From positions 1 to 45,948 of the forward strand of contig NW_026712488.1 of the NCBI RefSeq assembly GCF_022539665.2: a DNA stretch of 45,948 nt, written 5' to 3'. Positions 32,221-45,948 of this stretch are shown here, piece after piece. Both the position numbers and the translations under genes were made by a program. A model generated the notes under the pieces. That model was not told the origin of the DNA. It saw only the letters and a program-made list of their open reading frames with translations, and did no database searches. This DNA comes from Daphnia carinata (lineage: Eukaryota; Arthropoda; Branchiopoda; Diplostraca; Daphniidae). Each line of letters begins with the position of its first letter. Position 1 is the first letter of the stretch.

Positions 32221-35200
32221 GTGAATATAGTATGAATCAGTGAGTTTCAATATCTACATTCAAACATCATCAAATATACGTGTATTCAATGTGAATATAG
32301 TATGATACAGTGAGTTTCAATATCTACATTCAAACAGCATCAAATATACGTGTATTCAATGTGAATATAGTGTTATAGAATCAGTTTCATGATCTACATT
32401 CAAACAGTATCAAATATACGTGTATTCAATGTGAATATAGTGTTATAGAATCAGTTTCATGATCTACATTCAAACAGTATCAAATATACGTGTATTCAAT
32501 GTGAATATAGTGTTATAGTATCAGTTTCATGATCTACATTCAAACAGTATCAAATATACGTGTATTCAATGTGAATATAGTGTTATAGAATCAGTTTCAT
32601 GATCTACATTCAAACAGTATCAATTATACGTGTATTCAATGTGAATATAGTGTTATAGTATCAGTTTCATGATCGACATTCAAACAGTATCAAATATACG
32701 TGTATTCAATGTGAATATAGTATGATACAGTGAGTTTCAATATCTACATTCAAACAGCATCAAATATACGTGTATTCAATGTGAATATAGTGTTATAGAA
32801 TCAGTTTCATGATCTACATTCAAACAGTATCAAATATACGTGTATTCAATGTGAATATAGTATTATACAGTGAGTTTCAATATCTACATTCAAACAGCAT
32901 CAAATATACGTGTATTCAATGTGAATATAGTGTTATAGAATCAGTTTCATGATCTACATTCAAACAGTATCAAATATACGTGTATTCAATGTGAATATAG
33001 TATGATACAGTGAGTTTCAATATCTACATTCAAACAGCATCAAATATACGTGTATTCAATGTGAATATAGTGTTATAGAATCAGTTTCATGATCTACATT
33101 CAAACAGTATCAAATATACGTGTATTCAATGTGAATATAGTATGATACAGTGAGTTTCAATATCTACATTCAAACAGCATCAAATATACGTGTATTCAAT
33201 GTGAATATAGTATGATACGGTGAGTTTCAATATCTACATTCAAACAGCATCAAATATACGTGTATTCAATGTGAATATAGTGTTATAGAATCAGTTTCAT
33301 GATCTACATTCAAACAGTATCAAATATACGTGTATTCAATGTGAATATAGTATGATACAGTGAGTTTCAATATCTACATTCAAACAGCATCAAATATACG
33401 TGTATTCAATGTGAATATAGTGTTATAGAATCAGTTTCATGATCTACATTCAAACAGTATCAAATATACGTGTATTCAATGTGAATATAGTATGATACAG
33501 TGAGTTTCAATATCTACATTCAAACAGCATCAAATATACGTGTATTCAATGTGAATATAGTGTTATAGAATCAGTTTCATGATCTACATTCAAACAGTAT
33601 CAAATATACGTGTATTCAATGTGAATATAGTGTTATAGTATCAGTTTCATGATCTACATTCAAACAGTATCAAATATACGTGTATTCAATGTGAATATAG
33701 TATGATACAGTGAGTTTCAATATCTACATTCAAACAGCATCAAATATACGTGTATTCAATGTGAATATAGTGTTATAGAATCAGTTTCATGATCTACATT
33801 CAAACAGTATCAAATATACGTGTATTCAATGTGAATATAGTGTTATACAATCAGTTTCATGATCTACATTCAAACAGTATCAAATATACGTGTATTCAAT
33901 GTGAATATAGTATGATACAGTGAGTTTCAATATCTACATTCAAACAGCATCAAATATACGTGTATTCAATGTGAATATAGTGTTATAGAATCAGTTTCAT
34001 GATCTACATTCAAACAGTATCAAATATACGTGTATTCAATGTGAATATAGTGTTATAGAATCAGTTTCATGATCTACATTCAAACAGTATCAAATATACG
34101 TGTATTCAATGTGAATATAGTGTTATAGAATCAGTTTCATGATCTACATTCAAACAGTATCAAATATACGTGTATTCAATGTGAATATAGTGTTATAGTA
34201 TCAGTTTCATGATCTACATTCAAACAGTATCAAATATACGTGTATTCAATGTGAATATAGTATGATACAGTGAGTTTCAATATCTACATTCAAACAGCAT
34301 CAAATATACGTGTATTCAATGTGAATATAGTGTTATAGAATCAGTTTCATGATCTACATTCAAACAGTATCAAATATACGTGTATTCAATGTGAATATAG
34401 TATGATACAGTGAGTTTCAATATCTACATTCAAACAGCATCAAATATACGTGTATTCAATGTGAATATAGTGTTATAGAATCAGTTTCATGATCTACATT
34501 CAAACAGTATCAAATATACGTGTATTCAATGTGAATATAGTATGATACAGTGAGTTTCAATATCTACATTCAAACAGCATCAAATATACGTGTATTCAAT
34601 GTGAATATAGTGTTATAGAATCAGTTTCATGATCTACATTCAAACAGTATCAAATATACGTGTATTCAATGTGAATATAGTATGATACAGTGAGTTTCAA
34701 TATCTACATTCAAACAGCATCAAATATACGTGTATTCAATGTGAATATAGTATGATACAGTGAGTTTCAATATCTACATTCAAACAGCATCAAATATACG
34801 TGTATTCAATGTGAATATAGTGTTATAGAATCAGTTTCATGATCTACATTCAAACAGTATCAAATATACGTGTATTCAATGTGAATATAGTATGATACAG
34901 TGAGTTTCAATATCTACATTCAAACAGCATCAAATATACGTGTATTCAATGTGAATATAGTATGATAGAGTGAGTTTCAATATCTACATTCAAACAGCAT
35001 CAAATATACGTGTATTCAATGTGAATATAGTGTTATAGAATCAGTTTCATGATCTACATTCAAACAGTATCAAATATACGTGTATTCAATGTGAATATAG
35101 TATGATACAGTGAGTTTCAATATCTACATTCAAACAGCATCAAATATACGTGTATTCAATGTGAATATAGTGTTATAGAATCAGTTTCAATATCTACATT

Positions 35201-38200
35201 CAAACAGTATCAAATATACGTGTATTCAATGTGAATATAGTGTTATAGAATCAGTTTCATGATCTACATTCAAACAGTATCAAATATACGTGTATTCAAT
35301 GTGAATATAGTGTTATAGTATCAGTTTCATGATCTACATTCAAACAGTATCAAATATACGTGTATTCAATGTGAATATAGTATGATACAGTGAGTTTCAA
35401 TATCTACATTCAAACAGCATCAAATATACGTGTATTCAATGTGAATATAGTGTTATAGAATCAGTTTCATGATCTACATTCAAACAGTATCAAATATACG
35501 TGTATTCAATGTGAATATAGTGTTATAGAATCAGTTTCATGATCTACATTCAAACAGTATCAAATATACGTGTATTCAATGTGAATATAGTGTTATAGAA
35601 TCAGTTTCATGATCTACATTCAAACAGTATCAAATATACGTGTATTCAATGTGAATATAGTATGATACAGTGAGTTTCAATATCTACATTCAAACAGCAT
35701 CAAATATACGTGTATTCAATGTGAATATAGTGTTATAGAATCAGTTTCATGATCTACATTCAAACAGTATCAAATATACGTGTATTCAATGTGAATATAG
35801 TATGATACAGTGAGTTTCAATATCTACATTCAAACAGCATCAAATATACGTGTATTCAATGTGAATATAGTATGATACAGTGAGTTTCAATATCTACATT
35901 CAAACAGCATCAAATATACGTGTATTCAATGTGAATATAGTATGATACAGTGAGTTTCAATATCTACATTCAAACAGCATCAAATATACGTGTATTCAAT
36001 GTGAATATAGTGTTATAGAATCAGTTTCATGATCTACATTCAAACAGTATCAAATATACGTGTATTCAATGTGAATATAGTATGATACAGTGAGTTTCAA
36101 TATCTACATTCAAACAGCATCAAATATACGTGTATTCAATGTGAATATAGTGTTATAGAATCAGTTTCATGATCTACATTCAAACAGTATCAAATATACG
36201 TGTATTCAATGTGAATATAGTATGATACAGTGAGTTTCAATATCTACATTCAAACAGTATCAAATATACGTGTATTCAATGTGAATATAGTATGATACAG
36301 TGAGTTTCAATATCTACATTCAAACAGCATCAAATATACGTGTATTCAATGTGAATATAGTGTTATAGAATCAGTTTCATGATCTACATTCAAACAGTAT
36401 CAAATATACGTGTATTCAATGTGAATATAGTGTTATAGTATCAGTTTCATGATCTACATTCAAACAGTATCAAATATACGTGTATTCAATGTGAATATAG
36501 AATGATACAGTGAGTTTCAATATCTACATTCAAACAGCATCAAATATACGTGTATTCAATGTGAATATAGTGTTATAGAATCAGTTTCATGATCTACATT
36601 CAAACAGTATCAAATATACGTGTATTCAATGTGAATATAGTATGATACAGTGAGTTTCAATATCTACATTCAAACAGCATCAAATATACGTGTATTCAAT
36701 GTGAATATAGTATGATACAGTGAGTTTCAATATCTACATTCAAACAGCATCAAATATACGTGTATTCAATGTGAATATAGTATGATACAGTGAGTTTCAA
36801 TATCTACATTCAAACAGCATCAAATATACGTGTATTCAATGTGAATATAGTATGATACAGTGAGTTTCAATATCTACATTCAAACAGTATCAAATATACG
36901 TGTATTCAATGTGAATATAGTGTTATAGAATCAGTTTCATGATCTACATTCAAACAGTATCAAATATACGTGTATTCAATGTGAATATAGTGTTATAGAA
37001 TCAGTTTCATGATCTACATTCAAACAGCATCAAATATACGTGTATTCAATGTGAATATAGTATGATACAGTAAGTTTCAATATCTACATTCAAACAGCAT
37101 CAAATATACGTGTATTCAATGTGAATATAGTGTTATAGAATCAGTTTCATGATCTACATTCAAACAGTATCAAATATACGTGTATTCAATGTGAATATAG
37201 TATGATACAGTGAGTTTCAATATCTACATTCAAACAGCATCAAATATACGTGTATTCAATGTGAATATAGTGTTATAGAATCAGTTTCATGATCTACATT
37301 CAAACAGTATCAAATATACGTGTATTCAATGTGAATATAGTGTTATAGAATCAGTTTCATGATCTACATTCAAACAGTATCAAATATACGTGTATTCGAT
37401 AGAATCAGTTTCATGATCTACATTCAAACAGCATCAAATATACGTGTATTCAATGTGAATATAGTATGATACAGTGAGTTTCAATATCTACATTCAAACA
37501 GCATCAAATATACGTGTATTCAATGTGAATATAGTGATACAGTGAGTTTCAATATCTACATTCAAACAGCATCAAATATACGTGTATTCAATGTGAATAT
37601 AGTGTTATAGAATCAGTTTCATGATCTACATTCAAACAGTATCAAATATACGTGTATTCAATGTGAATATAGTATGATACAGTGAGTTTCAATATCTACA
37701 TTCAAACAGCATCAAATATACGTGTATTCAATGTGAATATAGTGTTATAGAATCAGTTTCATGATCTACATTCAAACAGTATCAAATATACGTGTATTCA
37801 ATGTGAATATAGTGTTATAGTATCAGTTTCATGATCTACATTCAAACAGTATCAAATATACGTGTATTCAATGTGAATATAGTATGATACAGTGAGTTTC
37901 AATATCTACATTCAAACAGCATCAAATATACGTGTATTCAATGTGAATATAGTGTTATAGAATCAGTTTCATGATCTACATTCAAACAGTATCAAATATA
38001 CGTGTATTCAATGTGAATATAGTATGATACAGTGAGTTTCAATATCTACATTCAAACAGCATCAAATATACGTGTATTCAATGTGAATATAGTATGATAC
38101 AGTGAGTTTCAATATCTACATTCAAACAGCATCAAATATACGTGTATTCAATGTGAATATAGTGTTATAGAATCAGTTTCATGATCTACATTCAAACAGT

Positions 38201-41200
38201 ATCAAATATACGTGTATTCAATGTGAATATAGTATGATACAGTGAGTTTCAATATCTACATTCAAACAGCATCAAATATACGTGTATTCAATGTGAATAT
38301 AGTATGATACAGTGAGTTTCAATATCTACATTCAAACAGCATCAAATATACGTGTATTCAATGTGAATATAGTGTTATAGAATCAGTTTCATGATCTACA
38401 TTCAAACAGTATCAAATATACGTGTATTCAATGTGAATATAGTATGATACAGTGAGTTTCAATATCTACATTCAAACAGCATCAAATATACGTGTATTCA
38501 ATGTGAATATAGTGTTATAGAATCAGTTTCATGATCTACATTCAAACAGTATCAAATATACGTGTATTCAATGTGAATATAGTATGATACAGTGAGTTTC
38601 AATATCTACATTCAAACAGCATCAAATATACGTGTATTCAATGTGAATATAGTGTTATAGAATCAGTTTCATGATCTACATTCAAACAGTATCAAATATA
38701 CGTGTATTCAATGTGAATATAGTGTTATTGAATCAGTTTCATGATCTACATTCAAACAGTATCAAATATACGTGTATTCAATGTGAATATCGTATGATAC
38801 AGTGAGTTTCAATATCTACATTCAAACAGCATCAAATATACGTGTATTCAATGTGAATATAGTGTTATAGAATCAGTTTCATGATCTACATTCAAACAGT
38901 ATCAAATATACGTGTATTCAATGTGAATATAGTATGATACAGTGAGTTTCAATATCTACATTCAAACAGCATCAAATATACGTGTATTCAATGTGAATAT
39001 AGTATGATACAGTGAGTTTCAATATCTACATTCAAACAGCATCAAATATACGTGTATTCAATGTGAATATAGTACGATACAGTGAGTTTCAATATCTATA
39101 TTCAAACAGCATCAAATATACGTGTATTCAATGTGAATATAGTACGATACAGTGAGTTTCAATATCTACATTCAAACAGCATCAAATATACGTGTATTCA
39201 ATGTGAATATAGTGTTATAGAATCAGTTTCATGATCTACATTCAAACAGTATCAAATATACGTGTATTCAATGTGAATATAGTATGATACAGTGAGTTTC
39301 AATATCTACATTCAAACAGCATCAAATATACGTGTATTCAATGTGAATATAGTGTTATAGAATCAGTTTCATGATCTACATTCAAACAGTATCAAATATA
39401 CGTGTATTCAATGTGAATATAGTGTTATAGAATCAGTTTCATGATCTACATTCAAACAGCATCAAATATACGTGTATTCAATGTGAATATAGTATGATAC
39501 AGTGAGTTTCAATATCTACATTCAAACAGCATCAAATATACGTGTATTCAATGTGAATATATAGTGTTATAGAAAGTTTCAATGATCTACATTCAAACAG
39601 CATCAAATATAAGTATATTCAATGTGAATATAGTGTTATAGAATCAGTTTCATATCTACATTCAAACAGCAACAAATATACGTGTAGTCAATGTGAATAT
39701 AGTGTAATACAGTCAGTTTCAATATCTACATTCAAACAGCATCAAATATACGTGTATTCAATGTGAATATAGTATTATAGAATCAGTTTCATATCTACAT
39801 TCAAACAGCATCAAATATACGTGTATTCAATGTGAATATAGTTATATGATACAGTTTCAATATCTACATTCAAACAGCATCAAATATACGTGTATTCAAT
39901 GTGAATATAGTGTTATACATCGAGTTTCATGATCTACATTCAAACAATATCAAATATACGTGTATTCAATGTAAATATAGTGTTATAGAATCAGTTTCAA
40001 TATCTACATTCAAACAGCATCAAATATACGTGTATTAAATGTGAATATAGTGTTATAGAATATGTTTCATGATCTACATTCAAACAGTATCAAATATACG
40101 TGTATTCAATGTGAATATAGTGTTATAGAATCAGTGTTTATATATCTACATTCAAACAGCATCAAATATACGTGTATTCAATGTGAATATATGTATGATA
40201 CAGCAGTTTCAATATCTACATTCAAACAGCATCAAATATACGTGTATTCAATGTGAATATAGTGTTATAGAATCAGTTTCAATATCTACATTCAAACAGT
40301 ATCAAATATACGTGTATTCAATGTGAATATAGTGTTATAGAATCAGTGTCATGATCTACATTCAAACAGTATCAAATATACGTGTATTCAATGTGAATAT
40401 AGTATGATACAGTGAGTTTCAATATCTACATTCAAACAGTATCAAATATACGTGTATTCAATGTGAATATAGTGTTATAGAATCAGTTTCATGATCTACA
40501 TTCAAACAGTATCAAATATACGTGTATTCAATGTGAATATAGTATGATACAGTGAGTTTCAATATCTACATTCAAACAGCATCAAATATACGTGTATTCA
40601 ATGTGAATATAGTATGATACAGTGAGTTTCAATATCTACATTCAAACAGCATCAAATATACGTGTATTCAATGTGAATATAGTGTTATAGAATCAGTTTC
40701 ATATCTACATTCAAACAGTATCAAATATACGTGTATTCAATGTGAATATAGTATGATACAGTGAGTTTCAATATCTACATTCAAACAGCATCAAATATAC
40801 GTGTATTCAATGTGAATATAGTATGATACAGTGAGTTTCAATATCTACATTCAAACAGCATCAAATATACGTGTATTCAATGTGAATATAGTGTTATAGA
40901 ATCAGTTTCATGATCTACATTCAAACAGTATCAAATATACGTGTATTCAATGTGAATATAGTATGATACAGTGAGTTTCAATATCTACATTCAAACAGCA
41001 TCAAATATACGTGTATTCAATGTGAATATAGTGTTATAGAATCAGTTTCATGATCTACATTCAAACAGTATCAAATATACGTGTATTCAATGTGAATATA
41101 GTATGATACAGTGAGTTTCAATATCTACATTCAAACAGCATCAAATATACGTGTATTCAATGTGAATATAGTGTTATAGAATCAGTTTCATGATCTACAT

Positions 41201-44200
41201 TCAAACAGTATCAAATATACGTGTATTCAATGTGAATATAGTGTTATACTATCAGTTTCATGATCTACATTCAAACAGTATCAAATATACGTGTATTCAA
41301 TGTGAATATAGTATGATACAGTGAGTTTCAATATCTACATTCAAACAGCATCAAATATACGTGTATTCAATGTGAATATAGTGTTATAGAATCAGTTTCA
41401 TGATCTACATTCAAACAGTATCAAATATACGTGTATTCAATGTGAATATAGTATGATACAGTGAGTTTCAATATCTACATTCAAACAGCATCAAATATAC
41501 GTGTATTCAATGTGAATATAGTGTTATAGAATCAGTTTCATGATCTACATTCAAACAGTATCAAATATACGTGTATTCAATGTGAATATAGTATGATACA
41601 GTGAGTTTCAATATCTACATTCAAACAGCATCAAATATACGTGTATTCAATGTGAATATAGTGTTATAGAATCAATTTCATGATCTACATTCAAACAGTA
41701 TCAAATATACGTGTATTCAATGTGAATATAGTGTTATAGAATCAGTTTCATGATCTACATTCAAACAGTATCAAATATACGTGTATTCAATGTGAATATA
41801 GTAAGACAGTGAGATTCAATATCTACATTCAAACAGCATCAAATATACGTGTATTCAATGTGAATATAGTATGATACAGTGAGTTTCAATATCTACATTC
41901 AAACAGCATCAAATATACGTGTATTCAATGTGAATATAGTACGATACAGTGAGTTTCAATATCTACATTCAAACAGCATCAAATATACGTGTATTCAATG
42001 TGAATATAGTGTTATAGAATCAGTTTCATGATCTACATTCAAACAGTATCAAATATACGTGTATTCAATGTGAATATAGTATGATACAGTGAGTTTCAAT
42101 ATCTACATTCAAACAGCATCAAATATACGTGTATTCAATGTGAATATAGTGTTATAGAATCAGTTTCATGATCTACATTCAAACAGTATCAAATATACGT
42201 GTATTCAATGTGAATATAGTATGATACAGTGAGTTTCAATATCTACATTCAAACAGCATCAAATATACGTGTATTCAATGTGAATATAGTGTTATAGAAT
42301 CAGTTTCATGATCTACATTCAAACAGTATCAAATATACGTGTATTCAATGTGAATATAGTGTTATAGAATCAGTTTCATGATCTACATTCAAACAGTATC
42401 AAATATACGTGTATTCAATGTGAATATAGTGTTATAGAATCAGTTTCATGATCTACATTCAAACAGTATCAAATATACGTGTATTCAATGTGAATATAGT
42501 GTTATAGAATCAATTTCATGATCTACATTCAAACAGCATCAAATATACGTGTATTCAATGTGAATATAGTATGATACAGTGAGTTTCAATATCTACATTC
42601 AAACAGCATCAAATATACGTGTATTCAATGTGAATATAGTGTTATAGAATCAGTTTCATGATCTACATTCAAACAGTATCAAATATACGTGTATTCAATG
42701 TGAATATAGTATGATACAGTGAGTTTCAATATCTACATTCAAACAGCATCAAATATACGTGTATTCAATGTGAATATAGTGTTATAGAATCAGTTTCATG
42801 ATCTACATTCAAACAGTATCAAATATACGTGTATTCAATGTGAATATAGTGTTATAGAATCAGTTTCATGATCTACATTCAAACAGCATCAAATATACGT
42901 GTATTCAATGTGAATATAGTATGATACAGTGAGTTTCAATATCTACATTCAAACAGTATCAAATATACGTGTATTCAATGTGAATATAGTGTTATAGAAT
43001 CAGTTTCATGATCTACATTCAAACAGTATCAAATATACGTGTATTCAATGTGAATATAGTATGATACAGTGAGTTTCAATATCTACATTCAAACAGCATC
43101 AAATATACGTGTATTCAATGTGAATATAGTGTTATAGAATCAGTTTTATGATCTACATTAAATAGTATCAAATATACGTGTATTCAATGTGAATATAGTG
43201 TTATAGAATCAGTTTCATGATCTACATTCAAACAGCATCAAATATACGTGTATTCAATGTGAATATAGTATGATACAGTGAGTTTCAATATCTACATTCA
43301 AACAACATCAAATATACGTGTATTCAATGTGAATATAGTGTTATAGAATCAGTTTCATGATCTACATTCAAACAGTATCAAATATACGTGTATTCAATGT
43401 GAATATAGTGTTATAGAATCAATTTCATGATCTACATTCAAACAGCATCAAATATACGTGTATTCAATGTGAATATAGTATGATACAGTGAGTTTCAATA
43501 TCTACATTCAAACAGCATCAAATATACGTGTATTCAATGTGAATATAGTGTTATAGAATCAGTTTCATGATCTACATTCAAACAGTATCAAATATACGTG
43601 TATTCAATGTGAATATAGTATGATACAGTGAGTTTCAATATCTACATTCAAACAGCATCAAATATACGTGTATTCAATGTGAATATAGTATGATACAGCG
43701 AGTTTCAATATCTACATTCAAACAGCATCAAATATACGTGTATTCAATGTGAATATAGTGTTATAGAATCAGTTTCATGATCTACATTCAAACAGTATCA
43801 AATATACGTGTATTCAATGTGAATATAGTATGATACAGTGAGTTTCAATATCTACATTCAAACAGTATCAAATATACGTGTATTCAATGTGAATATAGTG
43901 TTATAGAATCAGTTTCATGATCTACATTCAAACAGTATCAAATATACGTGTATTCAATGTGAATATAGTATGATACAGTGAGTTTCAATATCTACATTCA
44001 AACAGCATCAAATATACGTGTATTCAATGTGAATATAGTATGATACAGTGAGTTTCAATATCTACATTCAAACAGCATCAAATATACGTGTATTCAATGT
44101 GAATATAGTGTTATAGAATCAGTTTCATGATCTACATTCAAACAGTATCAAATATACGTGTATTCAATGTGAATATAGTATGATACAGTGAGTTTCAATA

Positions 44201-45948
44201 TCTACATTCAAACAGCATCAAATATACGTGTATTCAATGTGAATATAGTATGATACAGTGAGTTTCAATATCTACATTCAAACAGCATCAAATATACGTT
44301 TATTCAATGTGAATATAGTGTTATAGAATCAGTTTCATGATCTACATTCAAACAGTATCAAATATACGTGTATTCAATGTGAATATAGTGTTATAGAATC
44401 AGTTTCATGATCTACATTCAAACAGCATCAAATATACGTGTATTCAATGTGAATATAGTATGATACAGTGAGTTTGAATATCTACATTCAAACAGCATCA
44501 AATATACGTGTATTCAATGTGAATATAGTGTTATAGAATCAGTTTCATGATCTACATTCAAACAGTATCAAATATACGTGTATTCAATGTGAATATAGTA
44601 TGATACAGTGAGTTTCAATATCTACATTCAAACAGCATCAAATATACGTGTATTCAATGTGAATATAGTATGATACAGTGAGTTTCAATATCTACATTCA
44701 AACAGCATCAAATATACGTGTATTCAATGTGAATATAGTGTTATAGAATCAGTTTCATGATCTACATTCAAACAGTATCAAATATACGTGTATTCAATGT
44801 GAATATAGTATGATACAGTGAGTTTCAATATCTACATTCAAACAGCATCAAATATACGTGTATTCAATGTGAATACAGTATGATACAGTGAGTTTCAATA
44901 TCTACATTCAAACAGCATCAAATATACGTGTATTCAATGTGAATATAGTGTTATAGAATCAGTTTCATGATCTACATTCAAACAGTATCAAATATACGTG
45001 TATTCAATGTGAATATAGTATGATACAGTGAGTTTCAATATCTACATTCAAACAGCATCAAATATACGTGTATTCAATGTAAATATAGTGTTATAGAATC
45101 AGTTTCATGATCTACATTCAAACAGTATCAAATATACGTGTATTCAATGTGAATATAGTATGATACAGTGAGTTTCAATATCTACATTCAAACAGCATCA
45201 AATATACGTGTATTCAATGTGAATATAGTGTTATAGAATCAATTTCATGATCTACATTCAAACAGTATCAATTATACGTGTATTCAATGTGAATATAGTG
45301 TTATAGTATCAGTTTCATGATCTACATTCAAACAGTATCAAATATACGTGTATTCAATGTGAATATAGTATGATACAGTGAGTTTCAATATCTACATTCA
45401 AACAGCATCAAATATACGTGTATTCAATGTGAATATAGTGTTATAGAATCAGTTTCATGAACTACATTCAAACAGTATCAAATATACGTGTATTCAATGT
45501 GAATATAGTATGATACAGTGAGTTTCAATATCTACATTCAAACAGCATCAAATATACGTGTATTCAATGTGAATACAGTTTGATACAGTGAGTTTCAATA
45601 TCTACATTCAAACAGCATCAAATATACGTGCATTCAATTTGAATCCAGTACGATACAGTGAGTTTCAATATCTATATTCAAACAGCATCAAATATACGTG
45701 TATTCAATGTGAATATAGTGTTATAGAATCAGTTTCATGATCTACATTCAAACAGTATAAAATATACGTGTTTTCAATGTGAATATAGTATGATACAGTG
45801 AGTTTCAATATCTACATTCAAACAGCATCAAATATACGTGTATTCAATGTGAATATAGTGTTATAGAATCAGTTTCATGATCTACATTCAAACAGTATCA
45901 AATATACGTGTATTCAATGTGAATATAGTGTTATAGAATCAATTTCAT
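32221..45948. repeat. 70-bp satellite array 2b with A/B dimeric higher-order structure
   Basis: About 196 units running to the window end. From 32221 to 39550 the period is almost perfectly 70 bp, with units of type A and type B commonly alternating (140-bp dimer), interspersed with BB, AA and an A variant (TTATAGTATCAG). B units carry CAGCATC and A units CAGTATC with few exceptions. After a disturbed zone at 39550-40210 the regular dimeric pattern resumes to the end. No gene or other insertion was seen. Confidence 0.97.
39550..40210. repeat. Disturbed zone within satellite array 2b
   Basis: About nine consecutive units with small indels and substitutions, for example AATATATAGTG near 39560, AAGTATATTC near 39610, CAACAAATATACGTGTAGTC near 39670 and GTTATATGATAC near 39840. 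Most have type A or intermediate spacers. It separates two highly homogeneous blocks and may mark the edge between independently amplified segments. Confidence 0.7.

Noticed and set aside
10574-45948. Regular short repeats resembling a CRISPR array
   Set aside because: The 70-bp unit repeats completely, with no unique spacers between repeats, and the context is eukaryotic retroelements. It is a tandem satellite.

Overview
The window is eukaryotic, repeat-dominated DNA, most likely from an insect or another arthropod. It holds an env-bearing Ty3/gypsy-type LTR retroelement, a BEL/Pao LTR element, and very long blocks of an AT-rich 70-bp tandem satellite. I see no single-copy host gene, tRNA or rRNA gene and no bacterial-style gene organisation. 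The species cannot be named from the sequence. This looks like satellite heterochromatin that has received retroelements.

Layout. 1-1603: the left edge has a 53-codon open minus-strand gene start, an unresolved stretch, and a probable minus-strand LTR (1361-1603) with a tRNA-Tyr-like primer-binding site. About 1604-10573: the 3' two thirds of a plus-strand Ty3/gypsy element. It contains a frameshifted RT thumb, RNase H and integrase, then a broken Env-like surface glycoprotein (4136-8228). Next comes an intact 413-codon ankyrin-repeat ORF (8926-10167), then a polypurine tract (10366-10380) and a 193-bp 3' LTR (10381-10573) that ends directly against satellite DNA. The ankyrin gene therefore lies inside the element, as an accessory gene 3' of env. 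This is the most unusual arrangement in the window.

10574-21054: about 150 copies of the 70-bp satellite, nearly all of one monomer type (A). One damaged stretch holds a small shard of BEL pol coding sequence. 21055-25501: a minus-strand, internally deleted BEL/Pao element with gag, protease, stubs of RT and of the pre-integrase region, and a tRNA-Phe primer-binding site. Its two LTRs are identical over the 253 bp they share, but the left one lacks 62 bp and there is no target-site duplication. 25502-29160 and 32221-45948: the same satellite, now largely as alternating A and B monomers (a 140-bp dimer). 29161-32220: an AT-rich mosaic of unrelated DNA and satellite fragments, with a diverged unit of about 780 bp present twice.

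How the parts fit. The satellite has been a landing site for LTR elements. The Ty3 integrase has an AT-hook-like motif in its tail, which could bias insertion toward such DNA. The BEL element, with intact gag and protease but almost no pol, could only move if another element supplied the enzymes. The change in satellite type across the BEL element, with its truncated LTR and missing target duplication, points to rearrangement or a wrong assembly join at that site.
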